64,000 bases of DNA. Origin: Aplidium turbinatum. Taxonomy: Eukaryota; Chordata; Ascidiacea; Aplousobranchia; Polyclinidae. The stretch covers positions 744,001-808,000 of the forward strand of contig OU964932.1 in NCBI GenBank assembly GCA_918807975.1, written 5' to 3'. A program made the translations under genes and the position numbers. The notes under the pieces were generated by a model, which worked only from the letters and a program-made list of their open reading frames with translations, did not search any database and was not told where the DNA came from. Positions 11,895-24,885 of this stretch are shown one piece after another. The number at the start of each line of letters is the position of its first letter. Within the stretch, counting starts at the first letter, position 1.

Positions 11895-13984
11895 AAGCTT
11901 TTTTACGTACTAAAAGTGAAAATTATTGAAAAGAAATTGTCTTTTCAAAAAAATTTTTCTAAGACATTCCATACAGTGAAAAATAATTTTTTTTTGCGAA
12001 ACTATCCAATTCTTTTTGTTTGAAACTAACGTCATTAAAAATTGTCTAAGAAAGTTTTTTTACGTACTAAAAGTGAAAATTATTGAAAAGAAATTGTCTT
12101 TTCAAAAAAATTTCTCTAAAACATTCCATACAGTGAAAAATAATTTTTTTTTGCGAAACTATCCAATTCTTTTTGTTTGAAACTAACGTCATTAAAAATT
12201 GTCTAAGAAAGTTTTTTTACGTACTAAAAGTGAAAATTATTGAAAAAAAATTGTCTTTTCAAAAAAATTTTTCTGACATTTCATACAGTGAAAAATAATT
12301 TTTTTTTGCGAAACTATCCAATTCTTTTTGTTTGAAACTAACGTCATTGAAAATGGTCTAAAAAAGATTTTTTACGTACTAAAAGTGAAAATTATTGAAA
12401 AAAAATTGTCTTTTAAAAAAAATTTTTCTAAGACATTTCATACAGTGAAAAATAATTTTTTTTTGCGAAACTGTCTAATTCTTTTTGTTTGAAACTAACG
12501 TCATTAAAAATTGTCTAAGAAAGTTTTTTTACGTACTAAAAGTGAAAATTATTGAAAAAAATTTTCTTTTCAAAAAAAATTTTCAAACATTTTTCTAAGA
12601 CATTTCATACAGTGAAAAATAATTTTTTTTGCGAAACTGTCTAATTCTTTTTGTTTGAAACTAACGTCATTAAAAATTGTCTAAGAAAGTTTTCTTACGT
12701 ACTAAAAGTGAAAATTATTGAAAAAAAATTGTCTTTTCAAAAAAAATTTTCTAAGACATTTCATACAGTGAAAAATAATTTTTTTTTGCGAAACTATCCA
12801 ATTCTTTTTGTTTGAAACTAACGTCATTAAAAATTGTCTAAGAAAGTTTTTTTTACGTACTAAAAGTAAAAATTATTGAAAAAAACTTTCTTTTCAAAAA
12901 AAAATTTTCAAAAATTTTTCTAAGACATTTCATACAGTGAAAAATAATTTTTTTTTGCGAAACTGTCTAATTCTTTTTGTTTGAAACTAACGTCATTAAA
13001 AATTGTCTAAGAAAGTTTTTTTTACATACTAAAAGTGAAAATTATTGAAAAAAAATTGTCTTTTCAAAAAAATTTTTCTAAGACATTTCATACCATGAAA
13101 AATAATTTTTTTTTGCGAAACTATCCAATTCTTTTTGTTTGAAACTAACGTCATTAAAAATTGTCTAAGAAAGTTTTTTTACGTACTAAAAGTGAAAATT
13201 ATTGAAAAAAACTTTCTTTTCAAAAAAAAATTTTCAAAAATTTTTCTAAGACATTTCATACAGTGAAAAATAATTTTTTTTTGCGAAACTGTCTAATTCT
13301 TTTTGTTTGAAACTAACGACATTAAAAATTGTCTAAGAAAGTTTTTTTACGTACTAAAAGTGAAAATTATTGAAAAAAAATTGTCTTTTCAAAAAAATTT
13401 TTCTAAGACATTTCATACAGTGAAAAATAATTTTTTTTTGCGAAACTATCCAATTCTTTTTGTTTGAAACTAACGTCATTAAAAATTGTCTAAGAAAGTT
13501 TTTTTACGTACTAAAAGTGAAAATTATTGAAAAAAATTTTCTTTTCAAAAAAAATTTTCAAAAATTTTTCTAATACATTTCATACAGTGAAAAATAATTT
13601 TTTTTTGCGAAACTGTCTAATTCTTTTTGTTTGAAACTAACGTCATTAAAAATTGTCTAAGAAAGTTTTTTTACGTACTAAAAGTGAAAATTATTGAAAA
13701 AAATTTTCTTTTCAAAAAAGATTTTCAAAAATTTTTCTAAGACATTTCATACAGTGAAAACTAATTTTTTTTTGCGAAACTGTCTAATTCTTTTTGTTTG
13801 AAACTAACGTCATTAAAAATTGTCTAAGAAAGTTTTTTTTACGTACTAAAAGTGAAAATTATTGAAAAAAAATTGTCTTTTCAAAAAAATTTTCTAAGAC
13901 ATTTCATACAGTGAAAAAAAACTTTTTTGCGAAACTATCCAATTCTTTTTGTTTGAAATCAACGTCATTGAAAATGGTCTAAAA
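11895..13984 (+). repeat. 13-monomer higher-order unit, 2,090 bp (11895)
   Basis: Tandem copy of the preceding 13-monomer unit. Both AAGCTT (11895 to 13985) and TACATAC (10935 to 13025) repeat at 2,090 bp. A private GAAATCAACG variant near 13960 tags the following cassette and reappears near 20370. Confidence 0.9.
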
Positions 13985-15424
13985 AAGCTTTTTTACGTAC
14001 TAAAAGTGAAAATTATTGAAAAGAAATTGTCTTTTCAAAAAAATTTTTCTAAGACATTCCATACAGTGAAAAATAATTTTTTTTTGCGAAACTATCCAAT
14101 TCTTTTTGTTTGAAACTAACGTCATTAAAAATTGTCTAAGAAAGTTTTTTTACGTACTAAAAGTGAAAATTATTGAAAAGAAATTGTCTTTTCAAAAAAA
14201 TTTCTCTAAAACATTCCATACAGTGAAAAATAATTTTTTTTTGCGAAACTATCCAATTCTTTTTGTTTGAAACTAACGTCATTAAAAATTGTCTAAGAAA
14301 GTTTTTTTACGTACTAAAAGTGAAAATTATTGAAAAAAAATTGTCTTTTCAAAAAAATTTTTCTGACATTTCATACAGTGAAAAATAATTTTTTTTTGCG
14401 AAACTATCCAATTCTTTTTGTTTGAAACTAACGTCATTGAAAATGGTCTAAAAAAGATTTTTTACGTACTAAAAGTGAAAATTATTGAAAAAAAATTGTC
14501 TTTTAAAAAAAATTTTTCTAAGACATTTCATACAGTGAAAAATAATTTTTTTTTGCGAAACTGTCTAATTCTTTTTGTTTGAAACTAACGTCATTAAAAA
14601 TTGTCTAAGAAAGTTTTTTTACGTACTAAAAGTGAAAATTATTGAAAAAAATTTTCTTTTCAAAAAAAATTTTCAAACATTTTTCTAAGACATTTCATAC
14701 AGTGAAAAATAATTTTTTTTGCGAAACTGTCTAATTCTTTTTGTTTGAAACTAACGTCATTAAAAATTGTCTAAGAAAGTTTTCTTACGTACTAAAAGTG
14801 AAAATTATTGAAAAAAAATTGTCTTTTCAAAAAAAATTTTCTAAGACATTTCATACAGTGAAAAATAATTTTTTTTTGCGAAGCTATCCAATTCTTTTTG
14901 TTTGAAACTAACGTCATTAAAAATTGTCTAAGAAAGTTTTTTTTACGTACTAAAAGTAAAAATTATTGAAAAAAACTTTCTTTTCAAAAAAAAATTTTCA
15001 AAAATTTTTCTAAGACATTTCATACAGTGAAAAATAATTTTTTTTTGCGAAACTGTCTAATTCTTTTTGTTTGAAACTAACGTCATTAAAAATTGTCTAA
15101 GAAAGTTTTTTTACGCACTAAAAGTGAAAATTATTGAAAAAAATTTTCTTTTCAAAAAAGATTTTCAAACATTTTTCTAAGACATTTCATACAGTGAAAA
15201 CTAATTTTTTTTTGCGAAACTGTCTAATTCTTTTTGTTTGAAACTAACGTCATTAAAAATTGTCTAAGAAAGTTTTTTTTACGTACTAAAAGTGAAAATT
15301 ATTGAAAAAAAATTGTCTTTTCAAAAAAATTTTCTAAGACATTTCATACAGTGAAAAAAAACTTTTTTGCGAAACTATCCAATTCTTTTTGTTTGAAATT
15401 AACGTCATTGAAAATGGTCTAAAA
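13985..15424 (+). repeat. 9-monomer higher-order unit, 1,440 bp (13985)
   Basis: Short form without the four-monomer block. New tags appear: GCGAAGCTATCC near 14880 and TACGCAC near 15114. Both also occur in the next unit, 1,440 bp on. Confidence 0.88.
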
Positions 15425-16864
15425 AAGCTTTTTTACGTACTAAAAGTGAAAATTATTGAAAAGAAATTGTCTTTTCAAAACAATTTTTCTAAGACATTCC
15501 ATACAGTGAAAAATAATTTTTTTTTGCGAAACTATCCAATTCTTTTTGTTTGAAACTAACGTCATTAAAAATTGTCTAAGAAAGTTTTTTTACGTACTAA
15601 AAGTGAAAATTATTGAAAAGAAATTGTCTTTTCAAAAAAATTTCTCTAAAACATTCCATACAGTGAAAAATAATTTTTTTTTGCGAAACTATCCAATTCT
15701 TTTTGTTTGAAACTAACGTCATTAAAAATTGTCTAAGAAAGTTTTTTTACGTACTAAAAGTGAAAATTATTGAAAAAAAATTGTCTTTTCAAAAAAATTT
15801 TTCTGACATTTCATACAGTGAAAAATAATTTTTTTTTGCGAAACTATCCAATTCTTTTTGTTTGAAACTAACGTCATTGAAAATGGTCTAAAAAAGATTT
15901 TTTACGTACTAAAAGTGAAAATTATTGAAAAAAAATTGTCTTTTAAAAAAAATTTTTCTAAGACATTTCATACAGTGAAAAATAATTTTTTTTTGCGAAA
16001 CTGTCTAATTCTTTTTGTTTGAAACTAACGTCATTAAAAATTGTCTAAGAAAGTTTTTTTACGTACTAAAAGTGAAAATTATTGAAAAAAATTTTCTTTT
16101 CAAAAAAAATTTTCAAACATTTTTCTAAGACATTTCATACAGTGAAAAATAATTTTTTTTGCGAAACTGTCTAATTCTTTTTGTTTGAAACTAACGTCAT
16201 TAAAAATTGTCTAAGAAAGTTTTCTTACGTACTAAAAGTGAAAATTATTGAAAAAAAATTGTCTTTTCAAAAAAAATTTTCTAAGACATTTCATACAGTG
16301 AAAAATAATTTTTTTTTGCGAAGCTATCCAATTCTTTTTGTTTGAAACTAACGTCATTAAAAATTGTCTAAGAAAGTTTTTTTTACGTACTAAAAGTAAA
16401 AATTATTGAAAAAAACTTTCTTTTCAAAAAAAAATTTTCAAAAATTTTTCTAAGACATTTCATACAGTGAAAAATAATTTTTTTTTGCGAAACTGTCTAA
16501 TTCTTTTTGTTTGAAACTAACGTCATTAAAAATTGTCTAAGAAAGTTTTTTTACGCACTAAAAGTGAAAATTATTGAAAAAAATTTTCTTTTCAAAAAAG
16601 ATTTTCAAACATTTTTCTAAGACATTTCATACAGTGAAAACTAATTTTTTTTTGCGAAACTGTCTAATTCTTTTTGTTTGAAACTAACGTCATTAAAAAT
16701 TGTCTAAGAAAGTTTTTTTTACGTACTAAAAGTGAAAATTATTGAAAAAAAATTGTCTTTTCAAAAAAATTTTCTAAGACATTTCATACAGTGAAAAAAA
16801 ACTTTTTTGCGAAACTATCCAATTCTTTTTGTTTGAAATTAACGTCATTGAAAATGGTCTAAAA
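15425..16864 (+). repeat. 9-monomer higher-order unit, 1,440 bp (15425)
   Basis: Close tandem partner of the preceding unit. It shares GCGAAGCTATCC (about 16319) and TACGCAC (about 16554). It carries the CAAAACAATTTTTC variant near 15477, also found 1,440 bp downstream. Confidence 0.88.
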
Positions 16865-17993
16865 AAGCTTTTTTACGTACTAAAAGTGAAAATTATTGAA
16901 AAGAAATTGTCTTTTCAAAACAATTTTTCTAAGACATTCCATACAGTGAAAAATAATTTTTTTTTGCGAAACTATCCAATTCTTTTTGTTTGAAACTAAC
17001 GTCATTAAAAATTGTCTAAGAAAGTTTTTTTACGTACTAAAAGTGAAAATTATTGAAAAGAAATTGTCTTTTCAAAAAAATTTCTCTAAAACATTCCATA
17101 CAGTGAAAAATAATTTTTTTTTGCGAAACTATCCAATTCTTTTTGTTTGAAACTAACGTCATTAAAAATTGTCTAAGAAAGTTTTTTTACGTACTAAAAG
17201 TGAAAATTATTGAAAAAAAATTGTCTTTTCAAAAAAATTTTTCTGACATTTCATACAGTGAAAAATAATTTTTTTTTGCGAAACTATCCAATTCTTTTTG
17301 TTTGAAACTAACGTCATTGAAAATGGTCTAAAAAAGATTTTTTACGTACTAAAAGTGAAAATTATTGAAAAAAAATTGTCTTTTAAAAAAAATTTTTCTA
17401 AGACATTTCATACAGTGAAAAATAATTTTTTTTTGCGAAACTGTCTAATTCTTTTTGTTTGAAACTAACGTCATTAAAAATTGTCTAAGAAAGTTTTTTT
17501 ACGTACTAAAAGTGAAAATTATTGAAAAAAATTTTCTTTTCAAAAAAAATTTTCAAACATTTTTCTAAGACATTTCATACAGTGAAAAATAATTTTTTTT
17601 GCGAAACTGTCTAATTCTTTTTGTTTGAAACTAACGTCATTAAAAATTGTCTAAGAAAGTTTTCTTACGTACTAAAAGTGAAAATTATTGAAAAAAAATT
17701 GTCTTTTCAAAAAAAATTTTCTAAGACATTTCATACAGTGAAAAATAATTTTTTTTTGCGAAACTATCCAATTTTTTTTGTTTGAAACTAACGTCATTAA
17801 AAATTGTCTAAGAAAGTTTTTTTTACGTACTAAAAGTAAAAATTATTGAAAAAAACTTTCTTTTCAAAAAAAAATTTTCAAAAACTTTTCTAAGACATTT
17901 CATACAGTGAAAAATAATTTTTTTTTGCGAAACTGTCTAATTCTTTTTGTTTGAAACTAACGTCATTAAAAATTGTCTAAGAAAGTTTTTTTA
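16865..17993 (+). repeat. Partial 9-monomer higher-order unit, cut by the next block
   Basis: Starts like the other AAGCTT-phased units, including CAAAACAATTTTTC near 16917, but leaves the 1,440-bp order at about 17994. There a different 10-monomer block takes over before a further AAGCTT cassette appears at 20395. Confidence 0.82.
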
Positions 17994-19591
17994 CGTACTA
18001 AAAGTGAAAATTATTGAAAAAAAATTGTTTTTTCAAAAAAAATTTTCTAAGACATTTCATACAGTGAAAAATAATTTTTTTTTGCGAAACTATCCAATTC
18101 CTTTTGTTTGAAACTAACGTCATTAAAAATTGTCTAAGAAAGTTTTTTTACGTACTAAAAGTGAAAATTATTGAAAAAAATTTTCTTTTCAAAAAAAATT
18201 TTCAAAAATTTTTCTAAGACATTTCATACAGTGAAAAATAATTTTTTTTTGCGAAGCTGTCTAATTCTTTTTGTTTGAAACTAACGTCATTAAAAATTGT
18301 CTAAGAAAGTTTTTTTACGTACTAAAAGTGAAAATTATTGAAAAGAAATTGTCTTTTCAAAAAAATTTTTCCAAGACATTTCATACAGTGAAAAATAATT
18401 TTTTTTTGCGAAACTATCCAATTCTTTTTGTTTGAAACTAACGTCATTAAAAATTGTCTAAAAAAGTTTTTTTACGTACTAAAAGTGAAAATTATTGAAA
18501 AAAAATTGTCTTTTAAAAAAAATTTTTCTAAGACATTTCATACAGTGAAAAATAATTTTTTTTTGCGGAACTGTCTAATTCTTTTTGTTTGAAACTAACG
18601 TCATTAAAAATTGTCTAAGAAAGATTTTTTACGTACTAAAAGTGAAAATTATTGAAAAAAAATTGTCTTTTCAAAAAAATTTTTCTAAGACATTTCATAC
18701 AGTGAAAAATAATTTTTTTTTGCGAAACTATCCAATTCTTTTTGTTTGAAACTAACGTCATTAAAAATTGTCTAAGAAAGTTTTTTTACGTACTAAAAGT
18801 GAAAATTATTGAAAAAAATTTTCTTTTCAAAAAAAATTTTCAAAAATTTTTCTAAGACATTTCATACAGTGAAAAATAATTTTTTTTTGCGAAACTATCC
18901 AATTCTTTTTGTTTGAAACTAACGTCATTGAAAATGGTCAAAAAAGTTTTTTTACGTACTAAAAGTGAAAATTATTGAAAAAAAATTGTCTTTTAAAAAA
19001 AATTTTTCTAAGACAATTCATACAGTGAAAAATAATTTTTTTTGCGAAACTGTCTAATTCTTTTTGTTTGAAACTAACGTCATTAAAAATTGTCTAAGAA
19101 AGTTTTTTTACGTACTAAAAGTGAAAATTATTGAAAAAAACTTTCTCTTCAAAAAAAAATTTTCAAAAATTTTTCTAAGACATTTCATACAGTGAAAAAT
19201 AATTTTTTTTGCGAAACTGTCTAATTCTTTTTGTTTGAAACTAACGTCATTAAAAATTGTCTAAGAAAGTTTTTTTACGTACTAAAAGTGAAAATTATTG
19301 AAAAGAAATTGTCTTTTCAAAAAAATTTTTCCAAGACATTTCATACAGTGAAAAATAATTTTTTTTTTCGAAACTATCCAATTCTTTTTGTTTGAAACTA
19401 ACGTCATTGAAAATTGTCTAAAAAAGTTTTTTTACGTACTAAAAGTGAAAATTATTGAAAAAAAATTGTCTTTTAAAAAAAATTTTTCTAAGACATTTCA
19501 TACAGTGAAAAATAATTTTTTTTTGCGAAACTGTCTAATTCTTTTTGTTTGAAACTAACGTCATTAAAAATTGTCTAAGAAAGTTTTTTTA
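17994..19591 (+). repeat. 10-monomer block (GTTTTTTC type), copy 1, 1,598 bp
   Basis: Monomer order distinct from the 9-monomer units. It has an S with ATTGTTTTTTC and AATTCCTTTTG, an L with GCGAAGCTG, an S with TTTCCAAGAC, an S with TGCGGAACTG (about 18565), and an S with TTTTTCGAAAC. The same order returns at 22796 with an offset of 4,802 bp. The copies differ by one base in length, which I place at the GGTCAAAAAAG/GGTCTAAAAAAG site. Confidence 0.87.
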
Positions 19592-20394
19592 CGTACTAAA
19601 AGTGAAAATTATTGAAAAAAACTTTCTTTTCAAAAAAAAATTTTCAAAAATTTTTCTAAGACATTTCATACAGTGAAAAATAATTTTTTTTTGCGAAACT
19701 GTCTAATTCTTTTTGTTTGAAACTAACGACATTAAAAATTGTCTAAGAAAGTTTTTTTACGTACTAAAAGTGAAAATTATTGAAAAAAAATTGTCTTTTC
19801 AAAAAAATTTTTCTAAGACATTTCATACAGTGAAAAATAATTTTTTTTTGCGAAACTATCCAATTCTTTTTGTTTGAAACTAACGTCATTAAAAATTGTC
19901 TAAGAAAGTTTTTTTACGTACTAAAAGTGAAAATTATTGAAAAAAATTTTCTTTTCAAAAAAAATTTTCAAAAATTTTTCTAATACATTTCATACAGTGA
20001 AAAATAATTTTTTTTTGCGAAACTGTCTAATTCTTTTTGTTTGAAACTAACGTCATTAAAAATTGTCTAAGAAAGTTTTTTTACGTACTAAAAGTGAAAA
20101 TTATTGAAAAAAATTTTCTTTTCAAAAAAGATTTTCAAAAATTTTTCTAAGACATTTCATACAGTGAAAACTAATTTTTTTTTGCGAAACTGTCTAATTC
20201 TTTTTGTTTGAAACTAACGTCATTAAAAATTGTCTAAGAAAGTTTTTTTTACGTACTAAAAGTGAAAATTATTGAAAAAAAATTGTCTTTTCAAAAAAAT
20301 TTTCTAAGACATTTCATACAGTGAAAAAAAACTTTTTTGCGAAACTATCCAATTCTTTTTGTTTGAAATCAACGTCATTGAAAATGGTCTAAAA
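19592..20394 (+). repeat. Higher-order segment duplicated from about 13182 (offset 6,410)
   Basis: Resumes the 13-monomer order with AACGACATT at 19723 and CTAATACATTTC, ending at the AAGCTT cassette at 20395. Tags match 13313 and 13985 at a constant 6,410 bp, including the otherwise private GAAATCAACG. Confidence 0.82.
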
Positions 20395-21834
20395 AAGCTT
20401 TTTTACGTACTAAAAGTGAAAATTATTGAAAAGAAATTGTCTTTTCAAAAAAATTTTTCTAAGACATTCCATACAGTGAAAAATAATTTTTTTTTGCGAA
20501 ACTATCCAATTCTTTTTGTTTGAAACTAACGTCATTAAAAATTGTCTAAGAAAGTTTTTTTACGTACTAAAAGTGAAAATTATTGAAAAGAAATTGTCTT
20601 TTCAAAAAAATTTCTCTAAAACATTCCATACAGTGAAAAATAATTTTTTTTTGCGAAACTATCCAATTCTTTTTGTTTGAAACTAACGTCATTAAAAATT
20701 GTCTAAGAAAGTTTTTTTACGTACTAAAAGTGAAAATTATTGAAAAAAAATTGTCTTTTCAAAAAAATTTTTCTGACATTTCATACAGTGAAAAATAATT
20801 TTTTTTTGCGAAACTATCCAATTCTTTTTGTTTGAAACTAACGTCATTGAAAATGGTCTAAAAAAGATTTTTTACGTACTAAAAGTGAAAATTATTGAAA
20901 AAAAATTGTCTTTTAAAAAAAATTTTTCTAAGACATTTCATACAGTGAAAAATAATTTTTTTTTGCGAAACTGTCTAATTCTTTTTGTTTGAAACTAACG
21001 TCATTAAAAATTGTCTAAGAAAGTTTTTTTACGTACTAAAAGTGAAAATTATTGAAAAAAATTTTCTTTTCAAAAAAAATTTTCAAACATTTTTCTAAGA
21101 CATTTCATACAGTGAAAAATAATTTTTTTTGCGAAACTGTCTAATTCTTTTTGTTTGAAACTAACGTCATTAAAAATTGTCTAAGAAAGTTTTCTTACGT
21201 ACTAAAAGTGAAAATTATTGAAAAAAAATTGTCTTTTCAAAAAAAATTTTCTAAGACATTTCATACAGTGAAAAATAATTTTTTTTTGCGAAGCTATCCA
21301 ATTCTTTTTGTTTGAAACTAACGTCATTAAAAATTGTCTAAGAAAGTTTTTTTTACGTACTAAAAGTAAAAATTATTGAAAAAAACTTTCTTTTCAAAAA
21401 AAAATTTTCAAAAATTTTTCTAAGACATTTCATACAGTGAAAAATAATTTTTTTTTGCGAAACTGTCTAATTCTTTTTGTTTGAAACTAACGTCATTAAA
21501 AATTGTCTAAGAAAGTTTTTTTACGTACTAAAAGTGAAAATTATTGAAAAAAATTTTCTTTTCAAAAAAGATTTTCAAAAATTTTTCTAAGACATTTCAT
21601 ACAGTGAAAACTAATTTTTTTTTGCGAAACTGTCTAATTCTTTTTGTTTGAAACTAACGTCATTAAAAATTGTCTAAGAAAGTTTTTTTTACGTACTAAA
21701 AGTGAAAATTATTGAAAAAAAATTGTCTTTTCAAAAAAATTTTCTAAGACATTTCATACAGTGAAAAAAAACTTTTTTGCGAAACTATCCAATTCTTTTT
21801 GTTTGAAATTAACGTCATTGAAAATGGTCTAAAA
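20395..21834 (+). repeat. 9-monomer higher-order unit, 1,440 bp (20395)
   Basis: Duplicate of the unit at 13985. It shares GAAATCAACG at its start and GCGAAGCTATCC near 21290. It has ordinary TACGTAC where the units at 13985 and 15425 have TACGCAC, so it split off before that change or was converted back. Confidence 0.85.
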
Positions 21835-22795
21835 AAGCTTTTTTACGTACTAAAAGTGAAAATTATTGAAAAGAAATTGTCTTTTCAAAACAATTTTTCT
21901 AAGACATTCCATACAGTGAAAAATAATTTTTTTTTGCGAAACTATCCAATTCTTTTTGTTTGAAACTAACGTCATTAAAAATTGTCTAAGAAAGTTTTTT
22001 TACGTACTAAAAGTGAAAATTATTGAAAAGAAATTGTCTTTTCAAAAAAATTTCTCTAAAACATTCCATACAGTGAAAAATAATTTTTTTTTGCGAAACT
22101 ATCCAATTCTTTTTGTTTGAAACTAACGTCATTAAAAATTGTCTAAGAAAGTTTTTTTACGTACTAAAAGTGAAAATTATTGAAAAAAAATTGTCTTTTC
22201 AAAAAAATTTTTCTGACATTTCATACAGTGAAAAATAATTTTTTTTTGCGAAACTATCCAATTCTTTTTGTTTGAAACTAACGTCATTGAAAATGGTCTA
22301 AAAAAGATTTTTTACGTACTAAAAGTGAAAATTATTGAAAAAAAATTGTCTTTTAAAAAAAATTTTTCTAAGACATTTCATACAGTGAAAAAAAACTTTT
22401 TTGCGAAACTATCCAATTCTTTTTGTTTGAAACTAACGTCATTAAAAATTGTCTAAGAAAGTTTTCTTACGTACTAAAAGTGAAAATTATTGAAAAAAAA
22501 TTGTCTTTTCAAAAAAAATTTTCTAAGACATTTCATACAGTGAAAAATAATTTTTTTTTGCGAAACTATCCAATTCTTTTTGTTTGAAACTAACGTCATT
22601 AAAAATTGTCTAAGAAAGTTTTTTTTACGTACTAAAAGTAAAAATTATTGAAAAAAACTTTCTTTTCAAAAAAAAATTTTCAAAAATTTTTCTAAGACAT
22701 TTCATACAGTGAAAAATAATTTTTTTTTGCGAAACTGTCTAATTCTTTTTGTTTGAAACTAACGTCATTAAAAATTGTCTAAGAAAGTTTTTTTA
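21835..22795 (+). repeat. Shortened higher-order unit with one monomer lost
   Basis: From AAGCTT at 21835 to the TTTTCTTACG tag at 22470 is 635 bp, against 803 bp in the unit at 16865. One L-length monomer (168 bp) is therefore missing. The junction is a hybrid monomer at about 22314-22469 that joins a CTTTTAAAAA front half to an ACTTTTTTGCGAAACTATCC rear half. Confidence 0.8.
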
Positions 22796-24394
22796 CGTAC
22801 TAAAAGTGAAAATTATTGAAAAAAAATTGTTTTTTCAAAAAAAATTTTCTAATACATTTCATACAGTGAAAAATAATTTTTTTTTGCGAAACTATCCAAT
22901 TCCTTTTGTTTGAAACTAACGTCATTAAAAATTGTCTAAGAAAGTTTTTTTACGTACTAAAAGTGAAAATTATTGAAAAAAATTTTCTTTTCAAAAAAAA
23001 TTTTCAAAAATTTTTCTAAGACATTTCATACAGTGAAAAATAATTTTTTTTTGCGAAGCTGTCTAATTCTTTTTGTTTGAAACTAACGTCATTAAAAATT
23101 GTCTAAGAAAGTTTTTTTACGTACTAAAAGTGAAAATTATTGAAAAGAAATTGTCTTTTCAAAAAAATTTTTCCAAGACATTTCATACAGTGAAAAATAA
23201 TTTTTTTTTGCGAAACTATCCAATTCTTTTTGTTTGAAACTAACGTCATTAAAAATTGTCTAAAAAAGTTTTTTTACGTACTAAAAGTGAAAATTATTGA
23301 AAAAAAATTGTCTTTTAAAAAAAATTTTTCTAAGACATTTCATACAGTGAAAAATAATTTTTTTTTGCGGAACTGTCTAATTCTTTTTGTTTGAAACTAA
23401 CGTCATTAAAAATTGTCTAAGAAAGATTTTTTACGTACTAAAAGTGAAAATTATTGAAAAAAAATTGTCTTTTCAAAAAAATTTTTCTAAGACATTTCAT
23501 ACAGTGAAAAATAATTTTTTTTTGCGAAACTATCCAATTCTTTTTGTTTGAAACTAACGTCATTAAAAATTGTCTAAGAAAGTTTTTTTACGTACTAAAA
23601 GTGAAAATTATTGAAAAAAATTTTCTTTTCAAAAAAAATTTTCAAAAATTTTTCTAAGACATTTCATACAGTGAAAAATAATTTTTTTTTGCGAAACTAT
23701 CCAATTCTTTTTGTTTGAAACTAACGTCATTGAAAATGGTCTAAAAAAGTTTTTTTACGTACTAAAAGTGAAAATTATTGAAAAAAAATTGTCTTTTAAA
23801 AAAAATTTTTCTAAGACAATTCATACAGTGAAAAATAATTTTTTTTGCGAAACTGTCTAATTCTTTTTGTTTGAAACTAACGTCATTAAAAATTGTCTAA
23901 GAAAGTTTTTTTACGTACTAAAAGTGAAAATTATTGAAAAAAACTTTCTCTTCAAAAAAAAATTTTCAAAAATTTTTCTAAGACATTTCATACAGTGAAA
24001 AATAATTTTTTTTGCGAAACTGTCTAATTCTTTTTGTTTGAAACTAACGTCATTAAAAATTGTCTAAGAAAGTTTTTTTACGTACTAAAAGTGAAAATTA
24101 TTGAAAAGAAATTGTCTTTTCAAAAAAATTTTTCCAAGACATTTCATACAGTGAAAAATAATTTTTTTTTTCGAAACTATCCAATTCTTTTTGTTTGAAA
24201 CTAACGTCATTGAAAATTGTCTAAAAAAGTTTTTTTACGTACTAAAAGTGAAAATTATTGAAAAAAAATTGTCTTTTAAAAAAAATTTTTCTAAGACATT
24301 TCATACAGTGAAAAATAATTTTTTTTTGCGAAACTGTCTAATTCTTTTTGTTTGAAACTAACGTCATTAAAAATTGTCTAAGAAAGTTTTTTTA
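22796..24394 (+). repeat. 10-monomer block (GTTTTTTC type), copy 2, 1,599 bp
   Basis: Copy of 17994-19591 at a 4,802-bp offset; TGCGGAACTG lies near 23367. The match extends upstream at least to the TTTTCTTACG tags (17668 and 22470). Confidence 0.87.
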
Positions 24395-24885
24395 CGTACT
24401 AAAAGTGAAAATTATTGAAAAAAATTTTCTTTTCAAAAAAAATTTTCAAACATTTTTCTAAGACATTTCATACAGTGAAAAATAATGTTTTTTGCGAAAC
24501 TGTCTAATTCATTTTGTTTGAAACTAACGTCATTAAAAATTGTCTAAGAAAGTTTTCTTACGTACTAAAAGTGAAAATTATTGAAAAAAAATTGTCTTTT
24601 CAAAAAAATTTTTCTAAGACATTTCATACAGTGAAAAATAATTTTTTTTTGCAAAACTATCCAATTCTTTTTGTTTGAAACTAACGTCATTAAAAATTGT
24701 CTAAGAAAGTTTTTTTACGTACTAAAAGTGAAAATTATTGAAAAAAACTTTCTTTTCAAAAAAAAATTTTCAAAAACTTTTCTAAGACATTTCATACAGT
24801 GAAAAATAATTTTTTTTTGCGAAACTGTCTAATTCTTTTTGTTTGAAACTAACGTCATTAAAAATTGTCTAAGAAAGTTTTTTTA
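24395..24885 (+). repeat. Three linker monomers
   Basis: Ordinary L, S, L copies between two named blocks. The first has GAAAAATAATGTTTTTTGCG and AATTCATTTTG; the AATTCATTTTG form reappears in the 8-monomer units beyond 57600. Confidence 0.75.

Noticed and set aside
22268-22456. Open frame of 62 codons on the + strand
   Set aside because: It begins at TTG, consists of satellite monomer sequence across a hybrid junction, and gives a low-complexity F/K/N-rich peptide. No gene signal.
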